A DNA stretch of 61,884 bases. Source: Thalassovita aquimarina (GTDB lineage: Bacteria; Pseudomonadota; Alphaproteobacteria; Rhodobacterales; Rhodobacteraceae). The stretch covers positions 1 through 61,884 of the forward strand of contig NZ_JADMKU010000024.1 in assembly GCF_018219815.1 (NCBI RefSeq), read 5' to 3'. Both the position numbers and the translations under genes were made by a program. The notes beneath the pieces were generated by a model that saw only the letters and a program-made list of their open reading frames with translations, searched no databases and was not told where the DNA came from. Shown piece after piece: positions 10,886-20,904 of this stretch; positions within the stretch are counted from its first letter, which is position 1; each line of letters opens with the position of its first letter.

Positions 10886-11493
10886 CAGAGCGGCTTCTCG
10901 AACGCTTTGCGTGCGGCGGCCGCCTTGGCCCGCATCGCGCATCCCTCGGCGTGGTCGTTGATCAGCCCCATCGCCTGCATGAATGCATAAACCGTGGTCG
11001 GGCCGACGAATTTCCAACCGCGTTTTTTCAGGTCCTTGGACAGGGCGGCGGAGGCGGGCGAGGTTGACTGCGTTTGCGGCTCCCCAAGCTCCGACGGATC
11101 GGGTTCATATCCCCACACGAACCGCGCGATCGAACCTTCTTCGGCGACCAGCTCCTGCGCCCGGCGGGCATTGTTGATCACCGCCTCGATCTTGCCGCGA
11201 TGACGGACGATACCCGCGTCCTGCAACAACCGCTCCACGTCGCTGTCATCGTATCCGGCCATCTTGTTGAAATCGAAACCGTCGAAGGCGCGGCGGAAGT
11301 TTTCCCTCTTGGCCAGAATGGTGCGCCAGCTCAACCCCGACTGGAAACTTTCCAGGCACAGCTTTTCGAACAGCCGGACATCGTCGCCCACCGGATAGCC
11401 CCATTCATCGTCGTGGTAGGGGTAGAATTCCGGCACGTCGCCGCACCACTTGCAGCGCGGCCTGCCATCCGGCCCTTCGATCAGCTTGCTCAT
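10885..11493 (-). CDS. tag: DNA-3-methyladenine glycosylase I
   Basis: 202 aa base-excision enzyme removing 3-methyladenine. The N-terminal RCKWCGDVPEFYPYHDDEWG matches Tag, whose zinc site uses Cys and His residues here and at the C-terminus (HAEGCAMR). ESFQSGLSWRTILAKRENFR carries the conserved catalytic-pocket region, and GPTTVYAFMQAMGLINDHAEGC is the family C-terminus (given in two overlapping parts: GPTTVYAFMQAMG, INDHAEGC). Cotranscribed with the permease downstream. Constitutive Tag is the usual behaviour. Confidence 0.95.
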   Translation of the reverse strand: MSKLIEGPDGRPRCKWCGDVPEFYPYHDDEWGYPVGDDVRLFEKLCLESFQSGLSWRTILAKRENFRRAFDGFDFNKMAGYDDSDVERLLQDAGIVRHRGKIEAVINNARRAQELVAEEGSIARFVWGYEPDPSELGEPQTQSTSPASAALSKDLKKRGWKFVGPTTVYAFMQAMGLINDHAEGCAMRAKAAAARKAFEKPL

Positions 11494-11552
11494 GGCGTCC
11501 TCTCCCGCTGCGCGTCGATAGTAACGTATCCAGCGACCGGCGTCCGCTCAAC

Positions 11553-12041
11553 TCACAAACCGTCGAACGCGGCGGGATAGCGAAGCTCCTGCGACGGGGC
11601 ATCGTTGCCGGGGCCCGCGATCAGCGTGTATTCAATCGGGAATGGGCTTTGCAGGTTAGCAGCGCGGGACTGGCTGAAGCCCCCCTTCTCGTAGAAAGCC
11701 ACTTCGCCCAGAACGACGACATAAGTGCCGGTCAGGCGCGCCCATTCGCTCAGCAATCCCATCATCCGCTTGCCCTGCCCTTGCCCCTGCCAATCGGGAT
11801 CGACGGCGACCGGCGCCAGGCACAGCCAGTTTTTCGGCGCCCGGATCCAGGACAAAGCATAATACCCGATGATGTCATCCCCGACGGGCACCACCATTTC
11901 GCCCGCCATCGCCTTTGACTTGCGCAGCTTGTGCACCAGCCTGACCTCGTCCTGCCCGCCGAAGGCACGTTGCAGCAATCGGTCGACCTTCGCCTCTTCG
12001 CCTTTGCGCAGTTCCCGGTGGAAATCGCCCTGGGCTACCAT
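11553..12041 (-). CDS. GNAT-family N-acetyltransferase
   Basis: 162 aa. The acetyl-CoA loop is visible as VAVDPDWQGQGQGKRMM (Q/RxxGxG/A type), after the beta strand carrying WLCLAPVAV, and is followed by VVLGEVAFYEKGGF, the standard beta5/alpha4 region. FYEKGGF resembles YhbS-like acetyltransferases, but substrate cannot be assigned. AGGAGGAGAAC lies just upstream of the ATG at 12041. It shares its strand with groESL but lies beyond the groEL terminator. Confidence 0.88.
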   Translation of the reverse strand: MVAQGDFHRELRKGEEAKVDRLLQRAFGGQDEVRLVHKLRKSKAMAGEMVVPVGDDIIGYYALSWIRAPKNWLCLAPVAVDPDWQGQGQGKRMMGLLSEWARLTGTYVVVLGEVAFYEKGGFSQSRAANLQSPFPIEYTLIAGPGNDAPSQELRYPAAFDGL

Positions 12042-12058
12042 CTTGTTCTCCTCCTACG

Positions 12059-12084
12059 AAAAGGGGCAGCCCGAAGGCTGCCCC
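12059..12084 (-). terminator. Terminator of groESL
   Basis: On the minus strand GGGGCAGCC-TTCG-GGCTGCCCC followed by TTTTC, 28 bp after the groEL stop. A 9-bp stem with a stable UUCG-type loop. Confidence 0.85.
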
Positions 12085-12111
12085 AATGTCTTCCGAGATG
12101 GAAGGCGTGAC

Positions 12112-13770
<1,659 letters not shown>

Positions 13771-13790
13771 TTAAAACTGTTGCGCGACGA

Positions 13791-14078
13791 TCAGGACAGG
13801 ATGCCCATGATGTCGGATTCTTTCATGATCAGCATCTCTTCACCGTCAACGGTGATTTCGGTGCCGGACCATTTGCCGAACAGGATCTTGTCGCCTTCCT
13901 TGACGTCCATTGCGATGCGATCGCCATCGTCGTCCTTGGCGCCTGCGCCGACTGCGACAACCAGGCCTTCCGCCGGCTTTTCCTTGGCGCTGTCGGGGAT
14001 GATCAGCCCACCTGCGGTTTTCTCGTCGCCTTCAACGCGGCGAACCAGCACGCGGTCATGAAGCGGAGTAAATGCCAT
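13791..14078 (-). CDS. groES: Co-chaperonin GroES (10 kDa)
   Basis: 95 aa. The family signature [22 protein letters not shown] is present (as [12 protein letters not shown] and [10 protein letters not shown]), with the mobile loop that contacts GroEL around residues 16-34, and the C-terminal ESDIMGIL. First gene of the operon; the leader of about 60 nt up to the CIRCE element holds a GGAGAC ribosome site just before the ATG. Confidence 0.98.
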   Translation of the reverse strand: MAFTPLHDRVLVRRVEGDEKTAGGLIIPDSAKEKPAEGLVVAVGAGAKDDDGDRIAMDVKEGDKILFGKWSGTEITVDGEEMLIMKESDIMGILS

Positions 14079-14136
14079 CTCTGAGTCTCCTTGGCTCAGT
14101 GTTTCTCCCGGGCTCCCTTCTCATGAAGCAGAGCCG

Positions 14137-14163
14137 TTAGCACTCACCCTTGTCGAGTGCTAA
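14137..14163 (-). promoter_or_regulatory. CIRCE element (HrcA operator)
   Basis: TTAGCACTC-N9-GAGTGCTAA, a perfect match to the consensus HrcA operator, 59 bp upstream of groES and immediately downstream of the predicted -10. HrcA bound here represses groESL until heat shock titrates it. hrcA itself is not in the window. Confidence 0.97.
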
Positions 14164-14170
14164 CGGCGCA

Positions 14171-14199
14171 TAGTTAGGAAGATGGCAGGGGTGAGTCAA
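14171..14199 (-). promoter_or_regulatory. Sigma-70-type promoter of groESL
   Basis: On the minus strand TTGACT (14199-14194), 17-bp spacer, TAACTA (14176-14171). The start point would fall within or just before CIRCE, as expected for HrcA control. No good heat-shock sigma-factor consensus was seen overlapping it. Confidence 0.75.
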
Positions 14200-14264
14200 C
14201 AGCCGGTATATGAAAATTGGACGAAGCTTTTTGGCCAGAGGGGACGGGGGCCGACACGCCGCCT

Positions 14265-14957
14265 TCAAAGCGAAGGGTTCAGTGCCTCCCGGCCCGCATC
14301 CGTCAGGTCATACACGCCCTTTTCCACCCTCTCGAACCAGCCATAGTGATTGTCCGACATCACCCGTGTCGCCCGTTTCACCCCGGCCTCGCGCGCCACC
14401 ACGGCGCCTTTCGATGCGCCGTGTTCGGCCAGGTAGGCGGCGCAGCGCAGCGCCTCCTGCCGGTAGGACGTCACCAGCCCCCGGCGCACCGCGCCGCCCT
14501 TGTTGGGATCGCCTTCGCGCCGTTCGAATTCGGCCATCAGGGTTGCCTGCCGCTTCTTCACCTTGCGCGGCTGGAACGGGGCGGGATCGTGATGCACCTG
14601 CACCTCGCCCGCGTCCAGCCGGACCGAAATCACCCCCAGACCCAGCCGCTTGCAAAGCGCCAGATTGCCCTTGAACGCCCGCCAGCCGGCCCGTCCCTTC
14701 CAGCGCGGCACCGCGACATAGACCTGATCGGTGACCTTCTGACGCGCCACCGCCTGTTGCAGCAGGGTCAGCGAAAACCCCGTCTTCAGTTCGATGATGA
14801 CCGGCGCTTCGCCGTCCCGCATGGCCACCACGTCCACGGCGCCGATTTCCGCCTTCACCTCGTATCCGAGGGCTTCGAAAAACGTCTTCACCGGGGTGTA
14901 GAGTTCGGTTTCGCTCGATTTTCGCGCAGTGCGCAACGGTTCGCTCCAACGGTTCAT
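14265..14957 (-). CDS. DUF2161-family PD-(D/E)XK nuclease-fold protein
   Basis: 230 aa. The N-terminal half has the PD-(D/E)XK core: Glu37, Asp42 (VDVVAM) and Glu56-Leu-Lys58 in PVIIELKTG, followed by a helix with Gln. The C-terminal half (about 135-230) looks like a winged-helix module with WFERVEKGVYDLT. This is the architecture of the DUF2161 family of predicted phosphodiesterases, often kept as a single-copy gene in alphaproteobacteria. Cytoplasmic; biological role unknown. It lies upstream of the groESL promoter and reads away from the TraB gene. Confidence 0.85.
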   Translation of the reverse strand: MNRWSEPLRTARKSSETELYTPVKTFFEALGYEVKAEIGAVDVVAMRDGEAPVIIELKTGFSLTLLQQAVARQKVTDQVYVAVPRWKGRAGWRAFKGNLALCKRLGLGVISVRLDAGEVQVHHDPAPFQPRKVKKRQATLMAEFERREGDPNKGGAVRRGLVTSYRQEALRCAAYLAEHGASKGAVVAREAGVKRATRVMSDNHYGWFERVEKGVYDLTDAGREALNPSL

Positions 14958-15055
14958 GGCAGGCGGGGCAACCCAAAAGCGAACCCTTGCCGCCCGGCAC
15001 CCTTGTCGGGGTTTCGCATTCTGCTACCCTCCTTCGAAAGCAAAGGAGAATTCAA

Positions 15056-16066
15056 GTGCTGCGGCTTTGGCTTATCATTACCTTGACCCTGTTTGCATAC
15101 CCGCTTCATGCCGCCTGCGATGGCGAATCCGGGTTCTGGTCGCTGCCGGGCGAACAGCAGCGCGCGTTGCAGCAGCGCGCTGACCGCGTGCCCTTCCCCG
15201 AAGGTATCCTGTGGCAGGTCGAGAAGAACGGCGTCACCTCCCATATCATTGGCACGATGCACCTTTACGATCCGCGCCATGCGGACACGCTTGCCCGCCT
15301 GAATCCGCTGCTGGACCGGGCCGATCAGGTTTTCCTTGAAGCGACCGGCGAACAGGAAGCGGAATTCCAAAGATATCTGACCGCCAATCCCGATCTGATC
15401 CTGCTGACCGAAGGCCCCAGCCTGATCGACCTGCTTGGGGAAGACAGCTGGAAGCGACTGCAACCACAACTCAAGTCACGCGGCATACCGGGCTTCGTAG
15501 CGGCGAAATACCGGCCCTGGTTCCTGGGCATGAACCTTGCCATACCCACCTGCGCGATCCGTGACCTCAAGCAAAAGAAGAAAGGCCTCGATCGCATGGT
15601 CGAAATCGCCGCGCAGGAACGGAACCTGACGATACGGTCATTGGACGATGTCAAAGCCGTCTTTCGCCTCCTTGCCGGCGATCCGCTGGAAAAGCAGGTC
15701 GAAGAGCTGAAATGGAGCCTGCAATTCGAGCTGACCGATGCGATATCGGGCGGCAGCGACCTGACCGACCACTATTTCCGGGGGCAAACGCAGCTCGGGT
15801 GGGAGTATCTGTCGGCGAAAGCCATCAACCATTACGGTGCAAAACCGGAAGACCGAGACAAGATCGTGTCGCTTCTGAACGAAATGATGGAAAAGCTGAT
15901 CGTCGGCCGGAACCATGGATGGGCTGAAACCCTGTCGGTTGAACTGGCCCAAACGGATTCTTTCGTGGCCATCGGGGCGCTGCACCTGCCGGGCGAAAAC
16001 GGTGTGCTGGCATTGCTGGAACGGCACGGTTTCACAATCACCCGGCTGCCGCTGTCGGAAGGCTAA
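15056..16066 (+). CDS. TraB/GumN-family protein (Tiki-like), secreted
   Basis: 336 aa from GTG at 15056, chosen because AAAGGAGAA lies 7 nt upstream; an in-frame frame opening earlier has no ribosome site. A signal peptide ends near LHA-ACDG (about residue 20). The two GxxH motifs that define the TraB/Tiki fold are present: IIGTMHL (64-70) and GALHLPGENG near the C-terminus. Related proteins are metal-dependent proteases or haem-binding factors; the bacterial role is unsettled. Periplasmic or secreted. It is divergent from the DUF2161 gene. Confidence 0.88.
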   Translation: MLRLWLIITLTLFAYPLHAACDGESGFWSLPGEQQRALQQRADRVPFPEGILWQVEKNGVTSHIIGTMHLYDPRHADTLARLNPLLDRADQVFLEATGEQEAEFQRYLTANPDLILLTEGPSLIDLLGEDSWKRLQPQLKSRGIPGFVAAKYRPWFLGMNLAIPTCAIRDLKQKKKGLDRMVEIAAQERNLTIRSLDDVKAVFRLLAGDPLEKQVEELKWSLQFELTDAISGGSDLTDHYFRGQTQLGWEYLSAKAINHYGAKPEDRDKIVSLLNEMMEKLIVGRNHGWAETLSVELAQTDSFVAIGALHLPGENGVLALLERHGFTITRLPLSEG

Positions 16067-16120
16067 GACAGATCGAAATGCTGCAGTGCGGCACAAAGGT
16101 CGCACCGGCCGCGCAGGCGG

Positions 16121-16149
16121 GTGACATTCGCTCAAAGCCCTTCTATAAG
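16121..16149 (+). promoter_or_regulatory. Candidate promoter of ppaC
   Basis: GTGACA (16121-16126), 17-bp spacer, TATAAG (16144-16149), 45 bp before the ppaC ATG. Pattern only. Confidence 0.5.
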
Positions 16150-16193
16150 GCGCGCAAAACAGACCTTTTCGCGCATATGAAGGAATCTCTGAC

Positions 16194-17114
16194 ATGACCA
16201 TCCAGGTTTTCGGCCACAAATCCCCCGATACCGATTCCACCGGATCGCCCATTATCTGGGCCTGGTACCTGAACGAGGTGAAAGGTGTCGCCGCCACCCC
16301 GAAGCTGCTGGGCGAACCCAACACCGAAGCCGCCTTCGTTCTGAAGCGCTGGAACCTGGACAAGCCGGAAATCATTTCCGGCGTCGAAGCCGGCGCGCCG
16401 GTCGTCATCGTCGACACCAACAACCCCGCCGAACTGCCCGAGGCGATCAACGATGCCGACGTGCAGGCGATCATCGACCACCACAAGCTGGTCGGCGGGC
16501 TGGAAACCAAGGGTCCGATCGACATCACCATCCGGCCGCTGGCCTGCACCGCCACCATCATGGTCGACCTGATGGGCGACGACGCCGCCAAGATGCCCGA
16601 AGCGATCAAGGGCGCGGCGCTGAGCTGCATCCTGTCGGACACACTGGAATTCCGCTCGCCCACGACCACCGACCACGACCGTGAAGCGGCCGAAAAACTG
16701 GCCGCCGATCTGGGCATCGACATCGCCGCCTACGCGTCGGAAATGTTCGAAGCGAAATCCGACATCTCGGCCTTTTCGGATGCCGAACTGATCCGGATGG
16801 ATTCGAAGGCATACGAAGTCGACGGCACCAAGTTCCGCGTTTCGGTTCTGGAAACCACCGCGCCCAAGCTGGTGCTGGACCGCAAGGACAGCCTGATGGC
16901 GTCCTTCGAAGAAGTCGCCAAGGAAGACGGCGTCGATCAAGTCCTGCTGTTCGCCGTGGACATCCTGAATGAAGAAGCCACCCTGCTGGTCCCGAACGAC
17001 CTGGTCAAAACCGTGGCCGAGAAGAGCTTCGGTGCCACCGTGGACGGCGACACCGTCGTCCTGCCGGGCGTCATGAGCCGCAAAAAGCAGATCATTCCGA
17101 ACCTCAAGGTCTGA
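16194..17114 (+). CDS. ppaC: Manganese-dependent inorganic pyrophosphatase (family II)
   Basis: 306 aa DHH-family enzyme hydrolysing pyrophosphate. The metal ligands are visible: GHKSPDTDS (His8, Asp12, Asp14), VIVDTNN (Asp74), and DHH at 95-97. The C-terminal DHHA2 domain closes over the substrate and ends with PGVMSRKKQIIPNL, whose SRKKQ supplies the phosphate-binding Arg/Lys residues. AAGGAATC precedes the ATG. Monocistronic between a promoter and a strong terminator. Family II enzymes are Mn/Co-dependent, unlike the Mg-type Ppa. Confidence 0.96.
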   Translation: MTIQVFGHKSPDTDSTGSPIIWAWYLNEVKGVAATPKLLGEPNTEAAFVLKRWNLDKPEIISGVEAGAPVVIVDTNNPAELPEAINDADVQAIIDHHKLVGGLETKGPIDITIRPLACTATIMVDLMGDDAAKMPEAIKGAALSCILSDTLEFRSPTTTDHDREAAEKLAADLGIDIAAYASEMFEAKSDISAFSDAELIRMDSKAYEVDGTKFRVSVLETTAPKLVLDRKDSLMASFEEVAKEDGVDQVLLFAVDILNEEATLLVPNDLVKTVAEKSFGATVDGDTVVLPGVMSRKKQIIPNLKV

Positions 17115-17139
17115 TCACAGGCCCGAGCGTCAAAACGAC

Positions 17140-17170
17140 AACACCCGCGGACATCTCCGCGGGTGTTTTT
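17140..17170 (+). terminator. Terminator of ppaC
   Basis: AACACCCGCGGA-CATC-TCCGCGGGTGTT followed by TTT: a perfect 12-bp stem, 25 bp after the stop. Confidence 0.92.
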
Positions 17171-17188
17171 CTTTGGCAGACAGGGGGA

Positions 17189-17476
17189 TCAGTCGCGGCC
17201 GCCCTGTCCGTTTCCGTTGGCGTCCCCGCCCTTGTAGCCGGTTCCGTCCTCCGGCTCGGCCCCGCCGAGGCCGCCACCGGCTTGGCTGTTCACGTCCTGC
17301 ACCATCAGGCCCAGCTGCTCGTCCTCGCCAAGGGTGTCGATGCTCTGCTCCTGATTTTCATCATGATATTGCGCATTCACGATATCATCGTCGTCGGCCC
17401 AGGGGTTCGCGTGCGAAGCCATCAACGGCGTCGCCACACCTAAAGCAATCAAGATACCCAGAGCCGTCTTTTTCAT
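17189..17476 (-). CDS. Small acidic secreted protein, Gly/Asp-rich
   Basis: 95 aa with a signal peptide (cleavage after ASHA, about residue 23). The mature part starts NPWADDDDIVNAQ and ends in a disordered Gly/Asn/Asp tail (GYKGGDANGNGQGGRD). Mature charge is strongly negative. I recognise no family. AAGGTAAG lies 5-12 nt upstream of the ATG and an AT-rich 100 bp lies further upstream, so it is probably expressed. It converges on ppaC. It could bind divalent cations or be a surface peptide; this is a guess from composition. Confidence 0.6.
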   Translation of the reverse strand: MKKTALGILIALGVATPLMASHANPWADDDDIVNAQYHDENQEQSIDTLGEDEQLGLMVQDVNSQAGGGLGGAEPEDGTGYKGGDANGNGQGGRD

Positions 17477-17725
17477 ATCGACTTACCTTTCACGTACATT
17501 CGTTACTGCTGCGCCTTCACGCCGAAAAGACAAATACAGGATTCAACTTTTATTTTGATCATATACCTCAAGAAGATGCCGTCCTTAGGCGAAAAACAGC
17601 AGCTTTCCGCCTTCTGCCTAGGCGATTTACCGCCACGGGCAGGCGGCAGAGCGTCGCGCCAGACAGCTTCACACGGCACCGCACGGCGCGAGACGCCGCT
17701 TTCGCCGCCTCTGATCGCCCGCCCC

Positions 17726-17914
17726 TCACCCTCGGCGCGCGATGTCGCAGGCCGGATGGGTCAGATGTACGCCACTGGCCAGGCAATCGGCGCAGAAATA
17801 GCCACAGCCGGCCTTGGCCCAGACCTCTTCAGGTTCGGCGATCAACGCCGTGCCGCAGCCGTCGCAATGCAGGTCCTTGTACAACTCGGCGAGCTTGACC
17901 GATGAATCTCGAAT
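17726..17914 (-). CDS. Small Cys-rich protein without a standard start codon
   Basis: The minus-strand frame ending at 17726 encodes a coherent 52-62 aa peptide: VKLAELYKDLHCDGCGTAL ... AGCGYFCADCLASG ... HLTHPAC. The CxxC pairs (CDGC, CADC) suggest a zinc ribbon. There is no in-frame ATG or GTG before the upstream stop. Options are TTG at 17884 (52 aa, poor ribosome site) or ATT at 17914 (62 aa, GGATGGAG close upstream). An ATG at 17922 with the right spacing exists but is one frame off. So either a rare start, or a frameshift/sequence error near 17905-17920. Boundaries uncertain. Confidence 0.4.
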   Translation of the reverse strand: MRDSSVKLAELYKDLHCDGCGTALIAEPEEVWAKAGCGYFCADCLASGVHLTHPACDIARRG

Positions 17915-18018
17915 ATCTCCATCCGTCCCTCGTAAAATTCCAAGTTTACGGGTGGCGCCGCTCGGGCACCCCTGTCATATCTTCGCCCGCAAGGTGACCC
18001 AGATAACAGGCCCGACCC

Positions 18019-18894
18019 ATGACACAGATCATTTCCGCCCTTTCCGAAGTTTCCGACCGCTACGACGCGCTGTTTGTCGATCTTTGGGGCTGCATCCACA
18101 ATGGCGTCACCGCATATCCCGAAGCGGTCGCGGCGCTTCAGGCCTATCGCAAGAAAGGCGGCATCGTGGTTCTGGTGACCAATTCGCCGAAACCCCGTCT
18201 GGGCGTGGTCGAACAGTTGAAAATCTTCGGCGTGCCGGAAGATGCCTATGACACGATCGCCACCAGCGGCGACAGCGCCCGCGCGGCGATGTTCGAGGGC
18301 GCCGTCGGGCATAAGGTCTATTTCATGGGCGAATGGCAGCGCGACGCGGAGTTCTTCGAACCGCTGCATATCCTGGAAAACCCGGTCGACATCACCCGGG
18401 TACCACTGACCGAGGCCGAGGGGATCGTCTGCTGCGGCCCGAACGATCCCATGGCCGACCCGGACGTGAACCGGGCCGATTTCCTCTATGCCAAGACCAA
18501 GGGGCTGAAGCTGCTGTGCGCCAATCCCGATATCGTGGTCGACCGTGGCGAGGTCCGCGAATGGTGCGCCGGGGCATTGGCGCGGCTTTACACGCAGATG
18601 GGCGGTGAAAGCCTTTATTTCGGCAAACCGCACCCGCCGATCTATGATCTGGCGCGCCGGCGTCTGGCCGCGCTGAATCCCGATATCGGTGACAGCGCCA
18701 TTCTGGCCATCGGCGACGGGGTGCATACCGACATCCAGGGCGCGATGGGCGAGGATATCGATTCCCTGTTCATTTCCGGCGGCCTGGCGCGCGAGGACAC
18801 CAAAACGACGCACCAACCCGATGCGCAAGCGTTAGAAGCCTACCTGAGCAGGGAAAAATCGGCTCCGAACTATACGATCGGTCAGCTCCGCTGA
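18019..18894 (+). CDS. HAD-superfamily class IIA hydrolase
   Basis: 291 aa. Motif I reads FVDLWGCIHNG with nucleophile Asp21; the usual second Asp is replaced by Trp-Gly, as in the NagD-related subgroup annotated TIGR01459. Motif II is LVTNSPKPR, motif III is around the Lys of FGKPHPP, and motif IV is AIGDGVHTDIQGA. The class IIA cap sits in the middle. NagD-like enzymes dephosphorylate small sugar or nucleotide phosphates in the cytoplasm; the substrate here is not known. It stands upstream of maoC, which has its own promoter. Confidence 0.9.
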   Translation: MTQIISALSEVSDRYDALFVDLWGCIHNGVTAYPEAVAALQAYRKKGGIVVLVTNSPKPRLGVVEQLKIFGVPEDAYDTIATSGDSARAAMFEGAVGHKVYFMGEWQRDAEFFEPLHILENPVDITRVPLTEAEGIVCCGPNDPMADPDVNRADFLYAKTKGLKLLCANPDIVVDRGEVREWCAGALARLYTQMGGESLYFGKPHPPIYDLARRRLAALNPDIGDSAILAIGDGVHTDIQGAMGEDIDSLFISGGLAREDTKTTHQPDAQALEAYLSREKSAPNYTIGQLR

Positions 18895-18906
18895 GTGAAA
18901 AAGGGC

Positions 18907-18934
18907 TTGATTTTCTGCGCCTGCAAAGTAATAA
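18907..18934 (+). promoter_or_regulatory. Candidate promoter of maoC gene
   Basis: TTGATT (18907-18912), 16-bp spacer, TAATAA (18929-18934), about 60 bp before the maoC-like ATG and just past the HAD gene stop. Confidence 0.5.
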
Positions 18935-18995
18935 AGTTGCGAAATCGCCCCTCGGGGCGGCAATTTGTTGCTCGCAAAGAGAATCGGAGGGTCGG

Positions 18996-19439
18996 ATGTT
19001 GGACAACCTGCCACGCGGAACGATCTGCATCGAAGACATCGAAATGGGGATGACGCGCCATCTGCGCAAAGTCGTCACCGATGAAGATATCGAGATGTTC
19101 GCCAAGGTATCGACCGACCACAATCCGGTGCATCTGGACGACGATTATGCGCAGGACACGATCTTCAGCGGCCGCATCGCCCACGGCATGCTGACAGCCG
19201 GGTTGATTTCGGCGGTGATCGGCGAACAGCTTCCCGGCCACGGCACGATCTACATGGGTCAGACGTTGAAATTCCTCGCCCCCGTGCGCCCCGGCGACAT
19301 GGTCACGGCCGAGGTCGAGGTGATCGACATCGACTTTCCCAAACGCCGGGTCAAGCTGGATTGCCGCTGCCTTGTCGACGGCAAGAAGGTGCTGATGGGC
19401 GAAGCCACGGTGCTGGCCCCGTCGCGCAAGTTCGACTAA
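18996..19439 (+). CDS. MaoC-family (R)-specific enoyl-CoA hydratase-like protein
   Basis: 147 aa hot-dog fold. The hydratase-2 motif is present: STDHNPVHLDDDYA with catalytic Asp41 and His46, then SGRIAHGMLTAGL (58-70), then GQTLKFLAPVRPGD. CGGAGGGTCGG precedes the ATG. Members of this small single-domain group hydrate trans-2-enoyl-CoA to (R)-3-hydroxyacyl-CoA, feeding PHA synthesis or fatty-acid metabolism; PhaJ is the nearest known type. No pha genes are in the window. Confidence 0.88.
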   Translation: MLDNLPRGTICIEDIEMGMTRHLRKVVTDEDIEMFAKVSTDHNPVHLDDDYAQDTIFSGRIAHGMLTAGLISAVIGEQLPGHGTIYMGQTLKFLAPVRPGDMVTAEVEVIDIDFPKRRVKLDCRCLVDGKKVLMGEATVLAPSRKFD

Positions 19440-19510
19440 TCCACCGGCCCGCAACGGCCCCGCCCGCAAGAAGGCTTGCGCCTGCCTGCGCGCGGGGCTA
19501 ACCCTGCGCC

Positions 19511-20449
19511 ATGCATATCATCCGGGATTACAGCTATGTCACCGACGAAGATCGCGGCGCCTCCGCCGCGATCGGCAATTTCGACGGTGTCCATCTGGGC
19601 CATCAATCGGTGATCGAAATCGCCCGGCGCGAAGGCGAAAAGATCGGCGCGCCGCTTGGCGTGATGACGTTCGAACCGCATCCGCGCGAATTCTTCGCCC
19701 CCAAAGCCCCCGCCTTCCGTCTCATGGGGCCCGAAGCACGCGCGCACCGGCTGGAAAAGTTGGGCGTCGAAAAGCTCTATGAACTGAATTTCAACGCCAT
19801 CCTGTCGTCCCTGACACCGGAAGAATTCGCGGTGAAGGTGATCCATGACGGGCTGGGGCTGAAACACGTGGTCGTGGGCGCCGATTTCTGCTTCGGCAAG
19901 GGCCGGGCCGGCGATGTCGAGGACCTGAAACGCTTCGGCGCGGAGCTGGGCTTCGGCGTCACCATCGCCGAACTGCTGACGGGCGACGGGATCGAAGTGT
20001 CGTCGACCGCGATCCGCAACGCGCTGAGCGAAGGGCGCCCGCGCGACGCCGCCGCTATGCTGGGCCATTGGCACCGGATCGAGGGCGAGGTGATCGGCGG
20101 CGACCAGCGCGGCCGCGAATTGGGCTTCCCCACCGCCAACATGTCGATCGACGGCATTCATCCGCCGAAATTCGGCGTCTACGCGGTGCTGGTCGAAATC
20201 CTGGATGGCCCGCACAAGGGGCGCTATCACGGCGCCGCCTCGATGGGTGTCCGCCCGATGTTCGGGGAAAACCGCCCCAACCTCGAAACCTACCTGTTCG
20301 ATTTCAAGGGCGACCTTTACGGCGCCGACCTGTCCATCGGCCTGGTCGATTACCTGCGCCCAGAGGAAAAGTTCGACAGCCTCGAGGCACTGATCGACCA
20401 GATGAACGCCGACTGCGCCAAGGCGCGCGCCATCCTGGCCGCGCTATGA
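19511..20449 (+). CDS. ribF: Bifunctional riboflavin kinase / FAD synthetase
   Basis: 312 aa; makes FMN from riboflavin and then FAD. The N-terminal adenylyltransferase domain has IGNFDGVHLGH (about 21-31) and the later STAIRNALSEG; the C-terminal flavokinase domain has GRELGFPTANM with the PTAN motif and KGRYHGAASMGVRP. The start MHIIRDYSYV has little ribosome-site sequence upstream. The stop overlaps the YcgN-like gene by ATGA. FAD supply suits the nearby flavoproteins, but this is a housekeeping gene. Confidence 0.96.
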   Translation: MHIIRDYSYVTDEDRGASAAIGNFDGVHLGHQSVIEIARREGEKIGAPLGVMTFEPHPREFFAPKAPAFRLMGPEARAHRLEKLGVEKLYELNFNAILSSLTPEEFAVKVIHDGLGLKHVVVGADFCFGKGRAGDVEDLKRFGAELGFGVTIAELLTGDGIEVSSTAIRNALSEGRPRDAAAMLGHWHRIEGEVIGGDQRGRELGFPTANMSIDGIHPPKFGVYAVLVEILDGPHKGRYHGAASMGVRPMFGENRPNLETYLFDFKGDLYGADLSIGLVDYLRPEEKFDSLEALIDQMNADCAKARAILAAL

Positions 20450-20904
20450 CCCAGCCGAAACTGCGCAAACGGTTCTGGGAAAACGTGCCGCTGGAAAAGA
20501 TGACCCATGACGAATGGGAAGCCCTGTGCGACGGCTGCGGCAAATGCTGCCTGAACAAGCTGGAAGATGACGAAACCGGCGAAGTGGCGCTGACCAACAT
20601 CGCCTGCCGCTTGCTGGACGACGAAACCTGCCGCTGTTCGCAATACCCGATCCGCCACCAATTCGTGCCCGAATGCATCGTTCTGAAACCGCAGAACATG
20701 GGGGAAAACCTCTATTGGATGCCGGAAACCTGTGCCTATAAATTGCTGTGGAACGGGCACAAGCTGAAGGACTGGCACCCGCTGGTCAGCGGCGATCCGG
20801 AAAGCGTGCACCTGGCGGGCGTGTCGATGCGCGGCCGCACGGTGCCGGAATACGAAGTGCCCGAGGAAGACTGGGAAGAATATATTATCGAGGAGCCGAC
20901 CTGA
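20446..20904 (+). CDS. YcgN-family cysteine-cluster protein
   Basis: 152 aa. It carries the UPF0260 Cys signature: CDGCGKCC (about 25-32), then CRLLDDETCRCSQYPIR, then PECIVLK and PETCAYK. These Cys probably bind a metal or an iron-sulphur cluster. The role in E. coli is unknown. It starts at ATG 20446, overlapping the ribF stop (ATGA), and its own stop overlaps the threonine aldolase ATG by one base, so the three genes are translationally chained. Confidence 0.9.
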   Translation: MTQPKLRKRFWENVPLEKMTHDEWEALCDGCGKCCLNKLEDDETGEVALTNIACRLLDDETCRCSQYPIRHQFVPECIVLKPQNMGENLYWMPETCAYKLLWNGHKLKDWHPLVSGDPESVHLAGVSMRGRTVPEYEVPEEDWEEYIIEEPT

